A stretch of 64,000 nt of DNA, taken from Geodermatophilaceae bacterium URHB0062. GTDB taxonomy: Bacteria > Actinomycetota > Actinomycetes > Mycobacteriales > Geodermatophilaceae. The stretch is taken from the NCBI GenBank assembly GCA_000620185.1, contig KK211086.1, positions 717,331-781,330 of the forward strand, written 5' to 3'. The notes below the pieces were generated by a model. The model was not told where the DNA came from and did not search any database. It saw nothing but the letters and a program-made list of their open reading frames with translations. The position numbers were made by a program, and so were the translations under genes. Position 1 is the stretch's first letter. Each line of letters opens with the position of its first letter. Below, one piece after another: positions 27,965 to 38,497 of the stretch.

Positions 27965-29107
27965 ATGACCTCTCCAGAACTGGCCGAGGAGGTCCTCGAC
28001 GACCTCGAGCTGCTGCGGGCCCGCGATCCCCGGGGTCTGCTGCCGGCGGTGGCCGGCGCCGGGGCGCAGGTCCGCGAGACCGCCCGGCTGACCGAGGAGG
28101 CCGGGCTCGGCCGGGTCACCGGAGGGGGCCGGCCGCGCGGGCTGGTCATCGTCGCCCGGAGGGAGGGTGCGGTGGCCGCCTCGGTCCTGCGCGCCCTGCT
28201 GGGCTCGTCCAGCCCCGTCGCCGTCGAGGTGGTCCCGGGCCCGACGCTGCCGGTCTGGGTCGGGCCGAGCGACATCGTCGTGGTGGCCACCCGCACGGGG
28301 GCCGGGCGCTACGCGGTCACCCCGGCCTACGAGGCCGCCCGCCGCGGGGCATCGCTGCTGGGCATCGGCGCGGAGGACGCCCCGTTGCGCGGCGCCTGCT
28401 CCGCGGCGCGGGCGCCGTACGTGTCCCTGCCACCGGGGCGGGTCCGGCACACGACGCTGTGGTCGATGCTCACCCCGCTCCTGCTCCTGGCCGCCGAGCT
28501 GGGATTGCTGCCCGAGGGCGCCGCCGAGCCGGAGTCGATCGCGACGGCGCTCGACGAGGTGGCCACCGAGTGCGGCCCCGCGCGGGAGTCGTTCGTCAAC
28601 CCGGCCAAGACGCTGGCTCTGGAGATGCTCGACGCGCTGCCGGTGATCGCCGCCGAGGGGCCGCTCGCCGGCGCCGCGGCCATCCGCGTCGCCGACCAGC
28701 TGGCCACGCTCGCCGGACTGCCCGCCACCGGGTTCCGGCTGCCTGACCAGCGCGTCGCCGCCTGCGCCGTCCTGGGTGGGCCACTCGCGCCGGGCGACGA
28801 GGGCGACTTCTTCCGCGACCGCGCCGACGACACCGGGCGGCGGCTGCGCCTGCTGACGATCCGCGACGACGACGCCGCCGCGCACGACGGCGCGGAGGAG
28901 CGGGAGCCCCGGTCGGCGGCCGAGGCGATGGAGCAGGTGCTCCGCACCGCCGCCGCGCACGACGTGCCCGTCAGCGCACTGGCCGAGCACGGGGACCCGG
29001 CCCGCTACGCGCGGTTGCCCCGGCTGGCCCGTCAGCTGGCGGTGGCCGACTTCAGCGCCGTGTACCTGGCCCTGGCGCTGGACAACGAGAGGGCGGCGCA
29101 CTCATGA
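27965..29107 (+). CDS. SIS-domain protein, bifunctional PGI/PMI-like
   Basis: 380 residues with an N-terminal sugar-isomerase (SIS) fold (LVIVARREGAVAASVLRALL, DIVVVATRTGAGRYAVTPAY) and a C-terminal phosphoglucose/phosphomannose isomerase region. In mycobacteria the homologue (Rv3256c) lies between manB and manA as here. Family enzymes convert glucose-6-P or mannose-6-P to fructose-6-P. The SIS motifs look loose, so catalytic activity is uncertain; regulation of sugar phosphates is an alternative. Confidence 0.8.
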   Translation: MTSPELAEEVLDDLELLRARDPRGLLPAVAGAGAQVRETARLTEEAGLGRVTGGGRPRGLVIVARREGAVAASVLRALLGSSSPVAVEVVPGPTLPVWVGPSDIVVVATRTGAGRYAVTPAYEAARRGASLLGIGAEDAPLRGACSAARAPYVSLPPGRVRHTTLWSMLTPLLLLAAELGLLPEGAAEPESIATALDEVATECGPARESFVNPAKTLALEMLDALPVIAAEGPLAGAAAIRVADQLATLAGLPATGFRLPDQRVAACAVLGGPLAPGDEGDFFRDRADDTGRRLRLLTIRDDDAAAHDGAEEREPRSAAEAMEQVLRTAAAHDVPVSALAEHGDPARYARLPRLARQLAVADFSAVYLALALDNERAAHS

Positions 29108-29143
29108 CGGGGCGCAGGTGCTGATCGACCGGAAGGATGTCCC

Positions 29144-30139
29144 GTGGCGGGTGGACTCGTAGCGCTGCTCGACGACGTGGCGGTGCTGGCGCGCGCCGCC
29201 GCCGCCTCGATCGACGACATCGGGGCGGCTGCCGGCCGGGCCGGTGTGAAGGCCGCGGGCGTCGTCGTCGACGACACCGCCGTCACGCCGCAGTACGTGC
29301 ACGGCCTGGCAGCGGACCGCGAGCTGCCGATCATCCGGCGCATCGCCACGGGATCGCTGCGCAACAAGCTGCTCATCATCCTGCCCGCGATCCTGCTGCT
29401 GAGTGAGTTCCTGCCGTTCCTCCTCACGCCGATCCTCATGATCGGCGGTGCCTATCTCTGTTACGAGGGGGCGGAGAAGGTCTGGGCCAAGCTGGGCGGA
29501 GGCCACCATGAGGGCCACGCGCCGGCCGAGGAGACGGCCCCGGACGAGAAGACGATCGTGACCGGGGCCGTGCGTACCGACTTCATCCTGTCGGCCGAGA
29601 TCATGGTGATCGCGTTGAACGAGGTCGTCGACCAGGGGTTCTGGGCGCGTGCCGTGATCCTCGCCATCGTCGCCGTGGGCATCACCGTCCTGGTGTACGG
29701 CGTCGTCGGCGTCATCGTGAAGATGGACGACGTCGGGCTGCACCTGGCCCAGCGCCCGGGGAAGCGGGTGGCCCGCATCGGCCGGGGCCTGGTCAAGGCG
29801 ATGCCGCGGCTGCTCACCGTCCTCACCGTGGTGGGCACCGCGGCCATGCTCTGGGTCGGCGGTCACATCCTCCTGGTGGGCACCGACGAACTCGGTCTGC
29901 ACGTCCTGTACGGCGCCGTGCACCACCTGGAGGAGGCGGCGCACGAGGCCGCCGGAGCCCTCGGCCCGGTCGTGGGCTGGATCGTGAACACCCTGGCGAG
30001 TGCACTGCTCGGGCTCGTCGTCGGCGCGCTGGTCGTGGTGTTCATGAGCCTCACGTTCCACCGCCGCACGGCGCACGCCGCCGCCGGTACGTCGCCACAC
30101 CGACCCGGACCGGACGACGAAAGGGTGCGCACGCCATGA
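29144..30139 (+). CDS. DUF808 (YedI-like) membrane protein
   Basis: 331 residues beginning AGGLVALLDDVAVLARAAAASIDDIGAA, the typical DUF808 opening, with about six membrane segments and KAAGVVVDDTAVTPQYV before the first. E. coli YedI is the named relative; its function is unknown. GTG start. The last codons overlap the ATG of the CDF transporter by 4 bases, suggesting coexpression and possibly a shared role in metal or envelope homeostasis (inference). Confidence 0.85.
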   Translation: MAGGLVALLDDVAVLARAAAASIDDIGAAAGRAGVKAAGVVVDDTAVTPQYVHGLAADRELPIIRRIATGSLRNKLLIILPAILLLSEFLPFLLTPILMIGGAYLCYEGAEKVWAKLGGGHHEGHAPAEETAPDEKTIVTGAVRTDFILSAEIMVIALNEVVDQGFWARAVILAIVAVGITVLVYGVVGVIVKMDDVGLHLAQRPGKRVARIGRGLVKAMPRLLTVLTVVGTAAMLWVGGHILLVGTDELGLHVLYGAVHHLEEAAHEAAGALGPVVGWIVNTLASALLGLVVGALVVVFMSLTFHRRTAHAAAGTSPHRPGPDDERVRTP

Positions 30140-31113
30140 CCACCGACACCTCCGCCGAGGCGGCCGAGCACGGCGAGGCCGCGGGCGGGCACGGGGGAGG
30201 GCACGGCGGCTCCACGGCGATCATCGCGGCGCTGCTGGCGAACCTCGGCATCGCGGCCGCCAAGTTCGTCGCGTTCCTGGTCACCGGCGCCTCGTCGATG
30301 CTCGCCGAGGCGATCCACTCGGTGGCCGACTCGGGCAACCAGGTGCTCCTGCTGATCGGCGGCCGCCAGGCCAAGCGGGCGGCGACACCCGAGCACCCGT
30401 TCGGCTACGGCCGCGATCGCTACATCTACGCCTTCATCGTCTCCATCGTGCTGTTCAGCGTCGGCGGCCTGTTCGCCGTCTACGAGGGCGTGCACAAGCT
30501 GCAGCACCCCGAGGAGCTGGAGTCGCCGGCCTGGGCGATCGGCGTCCTGCTCGTCGCGGTCGTCCTGGAGGGCTTCTCGCTGCGCACCGCGGTCAAGGAG
30601 ACCGCCGCGGTGAAGTCGCCGCGGGAGAGCTACTGGCGCTTCATCCGCACGGCCCGTGCTCCCGAGCTGCCCGTCGTCCTGCTCGAGGACACCGCCGCGC
30701 TGACCGGTCTCGTCCTCGCCCTGCTCGGTGTCGGGCTGGCCGCGATGACGGGCAACGGTGTCTACGACGGCATCGGCACGGTGGCCATCGGCCTCCTGCT
30801 GCTCGTCGTGGCGGTGATCCTGGCCGTGGAGACCAAGAGCCTGCTGCTCGGCGAGTCGGCGACCGCGGAGGACCAGCGCAAGATCGTCGCCGCCCTGGAG
30901 TCCGGGACGCCGCCGCTCTCGGTCATCCACATGAAGACGATGCACCTGGGTCCGGACGAGGTGCTCGTGGCCGCCAAGATCGCCGTCCACCACGACGACA
31001 CGGCGGCGGGGATCGCCCAGGCCATCGACGCCGCCGAGGCGCGGATCCGTACGGCGGTGCCTATCGCCCGGGTCATCTACCTCGAGCCCGACCTGCGCCG
31101 GCCGGCCACCTGA
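30136..31113 (+). CDS. cation diffusion facilitator family transporter
   Basis: 325 residues. The His/Gly-rich N-terminus (HGEAAGGHGGGHGG) probably senses or buffers divalent metal. MLAEAIHSVADSGNQ carries the H-x3-D metal site of TM2; a second site is likely in VLLEDTAALTG of TM5. The order and length match the SLC30A9/YdfM-like CDF branch, efflux of Zn2+ or other divalent ions in exchange for protons. A C-terminal cytoplasmic ferredoxin-like domain follows. Confidence 0.87.
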   Translation: MTTDTSAEAAEHGEAAGGHGGGHGGSTAIIAALLANLGIAAAKFVAFLVTGASSMLAEAIHSVADSGNQVLLLIGGRQAKRAATPEHPFGYGRDRYIYAFIVSIVLFSVGGLFAVYEGVHKLQHPEELESPAWAIGVLLVAVVLEGFSLRTAVKETAAVKSPRESYWRFIRTARAPELPVVLLEDTAALTGLVLALLGVGLAAMTGNGVYDGIGTVAIGLLLLVVAVILAVETKSLLLGESATAEDQRKIVAALESGTPPLSVIHMKTMHLGPDEVLVAAKIAVHHDDTAAGIAQAIDAAEARIRTAVPIARVIYLEPDLRRPAT

Positions 31114-31149
31114 CACCTGCGGGCGGCTGGTCCGCGCCACGTCGACGGA

Positions 31150-31170
31150 CCGGTTCGTTCCGGGAACCGG
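31150..31170. repeat. inverted repeat between CDF gene and manA
   Basis: CCGGTTC at 31150-31156 and GAACCGG at 31164-31170. It could terminate CDF transcription or act as an operator, since it lies in the -35 region of the manA promoter. Confidence 0.4.
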
Positions 31171-31183
31171 CGTGGTCTGCCGG

Positions 31184-31197
31184 TAGTCTGGGCGGCG
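31184..31197 (+). promoter_or_regulatory. leaderless promoter of manA
   Basis: TAGTCT at 31184-31189, 8 bases before the ATG at 31198. Confidence 0.6.
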
Positions 31198-32373
31198 ATG
31201 TGGCAGCTGACGAACGCCGTGCGCCATTACCCCTGGGGCTCGCACACGGTCATCCCTGAGCTGCTCGGCGAGCCGTCCCCGTCCGAGCAGCCGTACGCCG
31301 AACTCTGGATCGGCGCGCACCCCGACCAGCCGAGCGTCCTCTCCGACGGCACCGCGCTCGACAAGGCGATCATGGCCGAGCCGGCCCGTCTCCTGAGCCC
31401 GCGGGTCGAGGAGCACTTCGGCGCGCGGCTGCCGTTCCTCATGAAGGTGCTCGCAGCCGACAAGCCGCTCTCCCTGCAGGCGCACCCGACGACCGAGCAG
31501 GCGCAGGTGGGCTTCGCGGCCGAGGAGGCCGCGGGCGTTCCGCGCGACGACGCCACCCGCACGTTCAAGGACCCGTTCCACAAGCCGGAGATCCTCTGCG
31601 CGCTCACCCCCGTCGAGGCCCTGTGCGGCTTCCGGCCGGTGGAGGAGTCCCTGCACTGCCTGGCCAAGCTGCAGCTCCCCGAGCTGAAGCCCACCATCGC
31701 GGCGCTCGCCCGCGGCGGGCTGCGGGCCGCGATCCCGCAGCTGATCGCCCTGTCGGCGCGACGGCGCGTCTCGCTGGTGACCGCGGTCGCCACGGCGGCG
31801 CAGCACTTCGTCGACGCCGCGGACCCCGAGTTCATCAACACCTACCGCTGGGCGTCGCGGCTGGCCGAGAGCTACCCCGGCGACCCCGGCGTCGTGATCT
31901 CGCTGATGTGCAACCACATCAAGCTGGCCCCGGGCGAGGCCGTGTTCCTGCCCGCCGGCAACCTGCACGCCTATCTGTGCGGGGCCGGGATCGAGGTCAT
32001 GGCCAGCTCGGACAACGTGCTGCGCGGTGGGCTGACCAGCAAGCACGTCGACCTCGCCGCCCTCATCGAGGTGCTCGACTTCACCGACGGCCGGGTTCCG
32101 GTCATCCATCCCGTGCTGGGCCCGGGCGGCCTGCGCTACCCCGTGCCGATCGAGGACTTCGACCTCACCCGCGTCCAGCTGGACGCGGGTTCGGGCTCGC
32201 TGCACACCGCCGGCCCGCAGGTGCTGATCTGTACGGAGGGCACGGCGGTGCTGGACACCGGCGAGGAGACCGTCACCCTGGCCAAGGGCGAGTCTGCCTT
32301 CATCGCGGCCGGTGAGCCGGTGAGCGCGTCGGGTCCCGCCGTCCTGTACCGCGCCACCACCGGCCTGGCCTGA
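31198..32373 (+). CDS. manA: mannose-6-phosphate isomerase, class I
   Basis: 391 residues: ELWIGAHPDQPS, KVLAADKPLSLQAHPTTEQA (zinc-binding Gln/His), DPFHKPEILCALTPVEALCGF (zinc-binding His/Glu), and in the C-terminal half the final metal-site region PAGNLHAYLCG. Converts fructose-6-P to mannose-6-P as entry into GDP-mannose synthesis with ManB and ManC. Followed after 10 bases by glpD. Confidence 0.94.
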   Translation: MWQLTNAVRHYPWGSHTVIPELLGEPSPSEQPYAELWIGAHPDQPSVLSDGTALDKAIMAEPARLLSPRVEEHFGARLPFLMKVLAADKPLSLQAHPTTEQAQVGFAAEEAAGVPRDDATRTFKDPFHKPEILCALTPVEALCGFRPVEESLHCLAKLQLPELKPTIAALARGGLRAAIPQLIALSARRRVSLVTAVATAAQHFVDAADPEFINTYRWASRLAESYPGDPGVVISLMCNHIKLAPGEAVFLPAGNLHAYLCGAGIEVMASSDNVLRGGLTSKHVDLAALIEVLDFTDGRVPVIHPVLGPGGLRYPVPIEDFDLTRVQLDAGSGSLHTAGPQVLICTEGTAVLDTGEETVTLAKGESAFIAAGEPVSASGPAVLYRATTGLA

Positions 32374-32383
32374 GGCCGGACAC

Positions 32384-34156
32384 ATGGGGGGCGCGGCGGA
32401 CGACGTCGGTCGCACCCTGCTGTCCCCGGAACGGCGGCGGGCCGACCGGGCGCGCCTGGCCGACGGGGTCGTCGACGTGCTCGTCATCGGCGGCGGGGTC
32501 ACCGGCGCCGGTGCCGCCCTGGACGCCGCGAGCCGTGGGCTGTCCGTCGGCCTGCTCGAGGCGCGCGACTGGGCGGCGGGCACGTCGAGCCGGTCGAGCA
32601 AGCTGATCCACGGCGGCCTGCGCTACCTCGAACAGTTGGCCTTCCCGCTCGTCCACGAGGCGCTGCACGAGCGGGCGCGCCTGGTGCAGACCATCGCCCC
32701 GCACCTGGTGTCGCCGCTGCCCTTCCTGCTGCCGCTGACCGCGCCGGTGTGGCAGCGCGCGTACTACGGTGCCGGCGTCGCCCTCTACGACGGGCTCGGT
32801 GCCGCGCTCACGCCCGGGCGGCCCATCCCGCGACACCGGCACCTGTCGCGGAAGAAGACGCTCGCGGCCTTCCCCGGCCTGCGCGGCGACGTCGTCCGGG
32901 GCGCCATCCGGTACTGGGACGCCCAGGTCGACGATGCGCGGCACACCCTCGCGGTCGTCCGCACCGCCGCCGGCTACGGGGCGTCCGTGCTCTCCAGCGC
33001 CCGGGTCACCGGGCTGCTGCGCGACGGCGACGCGGCCGACTCGCCGGTGATCGGTGCCCGGGTGGCCGACCTCGCGGACGGGTCGTCGTTCACCGTGCGG
33101 GCGCGCAGCGTCATCGCCGCCACCGGCGTGTGGAGCGACGACATCGGCGAGATGCTCGGCCCGTCGGCGCCGAGCCTGAAGGTGCGCGCCTCCAAGGGCG
33201 TCCACCTGGTGGTCCCGCGGTCCGCGATCGACAGCGCCGACGTGACCTCCGCGGGCTCGCCCCAGGCCGGGTTGATCCTGCGGACGCCGACCAGCGTCCT
33301 GTTCGTCATCCCGTGGGCCGACCGCTGGATCATCGGCACCACCGACACCCCGTGGCGGCTGGACCGTGACCACCCGGCGGCCAGCAGCGCCGACATCGCC
33401 TACCTGCTCGACCAGGTCAACCGGGTGCTCACCCGGCCGGTGACCGCCGACGACATCCTGGGCGTCTACGCGGGGCTGCGCCCGCTGCTGGCCGGGGAGT
33501 CCGACGAGACCAGCCGCCTCTCCCGCGAGCACGCCGTCCTCACGCCCGTCCCCGGCCTGGTGCTGGTGGCCGGCGGCAAGTACACGACGTACCGGGTCAT
33601 GGCCGAGGACGCCGTCGACGCGGCCGTCCGGGGCCTGCCCGCGGTGATGCCGTCGCCGACGGCGAACCTGCCGCTGGTCGGCGCCCGGCGGTGGGCCGAG
33701 GTGCGTGACCAGGGTCCGCAGATCGCCGCGGCGTCCGGGCTGCCGGAGGCGACGATCGAGCGGCTGCTGCACCGCCACGGCGACCGGATCGCCGACGTCC
33801 TCGACCTCGTCCGGTCCGATCCCGCGCTCGCGCGGCCGCTGACCGGTGCGCCCCGTTACCTCGCCGCCGAGGTGGTGCACGCGGTGCTCGCCGAGGGCGC
33901 CCGGCACCTGGACGACGTGCTGACCCGGCGGACCCGCGTGTCGATCGAGACCGCGCACCGCGGCGTCGAGTCGGCGCCGCAGGTCGCCGAGCTGATGGCC
34001 GACGTCCTCGGCTGGGACGCCGAACGCGCCGACCGCGAGGTGCGGCACTACGAGGCGCGGGTGGCGGCGGAGCGGGAATCGCAGCGCATGCCCGACGACC
34101 GCACCGCCGACGCGGCGCGGCTGGGCGCGCCGGACGTCCGAGCCGCCGCGGGCTGA
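32384..34156 (+). CDS. glpD: aerobic glycerol-3-phosphate dehydrogenase
   Basis: 590-residue flavoprotein: VDVLVIGGGVTGAGAALDAASRG is the FAD-binding fold, then GTSSRSSKLIHGGLRYLEQ, KASKGVH-type substrate region (VRASKGVHLVVPRS), WIIGTTDTPW and a C-terminal helical cap domain. Oxidises sn-glycerol-3-phosphate to dihydroxyacetone phosphate, passing electrons to quinone at the membrane. Not part of the M. tuberculosis block at this position, so perhaps a lineage-specific insertion (inference). Cotranscription with manA is possible. Confidence 0.93.
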   Translation: MGGAADDVGRTLLSPERRRADRARLADGVVDVLVIGGGVTGAGAALDAASRGLSVGLLEARDWAAGTSSRSSKLIHGGLRYLEQLAFPLVHEALHERARLVQTIAPHLVSPLPFLLPLTAPVWQRAYYGAGVALYDGLGAALTPGRPIPRHRHLSRKKTLAAFPGLRGDVVRGAIRYWDAQVDDARHTLAVVRTAAGYGASVLSSARVTGLLRDGDAADSPVIGARVADLADGSSFTVRARSVIAATGVWSDDIGEMLGPSAPSLKVRASKGVHLVVPRSAIDSADVTSAGSPQAGLILRTPTSVLFVIPWADRWIIGTTDTPWRLDRDHPAASSADIAYLLDQVNRVLTRPVTADDILGVYAGLRPLLAGESDETSRLSREHAVLTPVPGLVLVAGGKYTTYRVMAEDAVDAAVRGLPAVMPSPTANLPLVGARRWAEVRDQGPQIAAASGLPEATIERLLHRHGDRIADVLDLVRSDPALARPLTGAPRYLAAEVVHAVLAEGARHLDDVLTRRTRVSIETAHRGVESAPQVAELMADVLGWDAERADREVRHYEARVAAERESQRMPDDRTADAARLGAPDVRAAAG

Positions 34157-34220
34157 GCGCCGCGAAGCCGGCGGACCACCCCATCCGGGCCGACCTGTCC
34201 GGCCGCGGCGGGTTTTCCCG

Positions 34221-34226
34221 TATCGT
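34221..34226 (+). promoter_or_regulatory. -10 box of ahcY
   Basis: TATCGT, about 140 bases before the ahcY ATG, implying a long structured leader. Confidence 0.5.
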
Positions 34227-34230
34227 GGAC

Positions 34231-34366
34231 GGCGGCACGAGCCCCGCCGAAGCCTCGGCATGCTCGCTCTCCCCGCGGATACCTGAGCGAAACGGCGGGG
34301 ATCGCAGCGACCTTGCATCCGATACGCATCGCCCGGCTCGAGCGCCGGGCAGGACCCTGGAGCGAC
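34231..34366 (+). ncRNA. structured 5' leader of ahcY, candidate riboswitch
   Basis: An 8-bp stem CCCCGCCG (34242-34249) with CGGCGGGG (34293-34300) encloses an inner helix CGCTC (34265-34269) with GAGCG (34285-34289). GGCGG (34231-34235) could instead pair with CCGCC (34244-34248), giving two exclusive folds. A second hairpin GCCCGGC/GCCGGGC (34331-34350) lies just before the GGAG ribosome binding site at 34359-34362. The GAAACGGCG tail resembles the end of the known SAH aptamer, but the rest of that consensus is not evident. Confidence 0.4.
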
Positions 34367-35851
<1,485 letters not shown>

Positions 35852-35885
35852 CGGCCCGCCCCCAGGGGCCGTTCCAGCCTGGTGA

Positions 35886-35919
35886 CCACCCGCCCGGACA
35901 CACTCACCCGGGCGGGTGG
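35886..35919. terminator. hairpin terminator of ahcY
   Basis: Perfect 12-bp stem (35886-35897 with 35908-35919) with a 10-base loop, 35 bases after the ahcY stop. Confidence 0.75.
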
Positions 35920-35946
35920 GACACCTTCTGGCCTGATCAGCGCAGA

Positions 35947-36663
<717 letters not shown>

Positions 36664-36684
36664 GCGGACAGGGCCGTGAGCATC

Positions 36685-36713
36685 GCAGCGAGGAACGAGC
36701 GAGGAGCGGAGCG
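36685..36713. repeat. GAGCGA-type low-complexity repeat between mtrA and mtrB
   Basis: Purine-rich run of overlapping GCGAGGA/GAGCGAG units in the 97-base mtrA-mtrB gap. A reverse-complement style run (CGCTCGTTCGCTCG) lies after whiB2 at about 23391, so this may be a dispersed genomic element. Confidence 0.35.
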
Positions 36714-36760
36714 GGCCGCGGGAGCGAGCCAGTGAGCGCCGTGAGGAACGTCGACCGGCC

Positions 36761-38497
36761 GTGACCCGCACGGAGCTCCCTCCGGGCAGCGCCGACGTCG
36801 ATGCCGACGTCCTGGCGTCTGCCCCACGGGCGCGCCCGGGCAGGGTGGCGACCGGACTGCGCCGTGTGGCGCGGGGGCTGGGCCACCGTGGCGCATCGGC
36901 CCGCCGCCGCTTGCGACTGCTCGTCCGTCGGCTCTGGGCGCGGGCGCTGCGGGCCTGGCGCTCGTCGCTGCAGGTGCGCATCGGCGCCATCACGATGCTG
37001 GTCGCGGGCACCGTGGTGGTCATCGTCAGCCTGGTGCTGTTCAGCCAGATCCGCGACCAGCTGCTGCGGGTCAAGCGGCAGGCCGCCATCGACCAGGCGC
37101 AGTCGGGGGTCCTGTACGCCCAGAGCCAGGTGGCCGGCATCGCGACCGGTGACGCGTCGAGCGTGCGGTCGACCCTGCAGCGCACCGTGCAGCAGCTGCT
37201 CACCCGCCGTGGCGAGGCCGGCGAGTTCGACGTCGTCATGGTCTACCGGACCGGCGACATCGAGCGGACCGCCTACAGCCGGCGCGACATCTTCCGGTCC
37301 GTGCCGCCCGATCTGCGGGCCGACGTCGACTCGGGCAACCAGTCCTACAAGTACTGGACCGTGCCCGACGAGCGGCAGGAGCTGGAGCGGACGCTGCTCA
37401 TCGGCGCACCGGTGCCGAGTGAGGCGACCGGCAGCCAGCAGATCGAGCTCTACTACTTCTTCCCGCTTCTGCAGGAGGAGGAGAGCCTCTCGCTGATCCG
37501 CAGCACGGTCATCATCAGCGGCATCGCGCTCACCCTCTTCGTGGTCGGCATCGGCGTGCTGGTGACCCGGCTGGTGGTCGATCCGGTGCGCCGCGCCGCA
37601 GGGACGGCGCAGCTGCTCGCCGAGGGCCAGCTGGAACAGCGGATGACCGTGCGGGGCGAGGACGACCTCGCCCGGCTGGCGACCAGCTTCAACGCCATGG
37701 CCGACAGCCTGCAACGCCAGATCACCCAGCTGGAGGGGCTCTCCCAGCTGCAGCAGCGGTTCACCTCCGACGTGTCCCACGAGCTGCGGACGCCGCTCAC
37801 GACGGTCCAGATGGCCGCGGAGGTGCTGCACGAGGCGCGGGGCGACTTCCCGCCCCACGTGGCGCGCTCCGCCGAGCTGCTGCGGGCGGAGCTGGACCGC
37901 TTCGAGAGCCTGCTCACCGACCTGCTGGAGATCAGCCGCTACGACGCCGGGGCCGCGGTCCTCAGCGCCGATCCGGTCGACCTGACCGTCCTGGTGGCCC
38001 GCGTGGTGGCCGGCATGTACCCCCTGGCCGAGCGGCACGACTGCGAGCTGGTGGTCGACAGCCCGGAGGACGAGGAGGTCATCGCGGAGGTCGACGCGCG
38101 CCGCGTCGAGCGGATCCTGCGCAACCTGATCGGCAACGCCATCGAGCACGGCGCCGGCCGGCCGGTGGAGGTCACCCTGGCGGCCAACCGGACGTCGGCG
38201 GCCGTGACCGTGCGCGACTTCGGCGTCGGGCTGACCTCGGCCGAGGCGCAGCATGTGTTCGACCGGTTCTGGCGGGCCGACCCCTCGCGGGTGCGCACCG
38301 TCGGTGGCAGCGGGCTCGGGCTGTCGATCAGCCTCGAGGACGCGCGGCTGCACGGCGGCTGGCTGCAGGTCTGGGGTCAGCCGGGGGCCGGCGCCCAGTT
38401 CCGGCTCACGCTCCCGCTCGTCGCGGGCGCCGACCTCACCAGCTCGCCGCTGCCGCTCCGGCCGGCGTTCGTCCGTCGTCCGCAGGTGCCGAAGTGA
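36761..38497 (+). CDS. mtrB: sensor histidine kinase MtrB
   Basis: 578 residues. A basic cytoplasmic N-terminus leads to TM1 (about 75-95), an extracytoplasmic domain (about 96-246) and TM2 (about 247-270), then HAMP, HisKA with the phospho-His at about 340 (SDVSHELRTPLTT) and an ATPase domain with NLIGNAIEHG, DFGVGL and GGSGLGLSI. Phosphorylates MtrA. GTG start. Its TGA overlaps the lpqB GTG by 4 bases. Confidence 0.93.
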   Translation: MTRTELPPGSADVDADVLASAPRARPGRVATGLRRVARGLGHRGASARRRLRLLVRRLWARALRAWRSSLQVRIGAITMLVAGTVVVIVSLVLFSQIRDQLLRVKRQAAIDQAQSGVLYAQSQVAGIATGDASSVRSTLQRTVQQLLTRRGEAGEFDVVMVYRTGDIERTAYSRRDIFRSVPPDLRADVDSGNQSYKYWTVPDERQELERTLLIGAPVPSEATGSQQIELYYFFPLLQEEESLSLIRSTVIISGIALTLFVVGIGVLVTRLVVDPVRRAAGTAQLLAEGQLEQRMTVRGEDDLARLATSFNAMADSLQRQITQLEGLSQLQQRFTSDVSHELRTPLTTVQMAAEVLHEARGDFPPHVARSAELLRAELDRFESLLTDLLEISRYDAGAAVLSADPVDLTVLVARVVAGMYPLAERHDCELVVDSPEDEEVIAEVDARRVERILRNLIGNAIEHGAGRPVEVTLAANRTSAAVTVRDFGVGLTSAEAQHVFDRFWRADPSRVRTVGGSGLGLSISLEDARLHGGWLQVWGQPGAGAQFRLTLPLVAGADLTSSPLPLRPAFVRRPQVPK

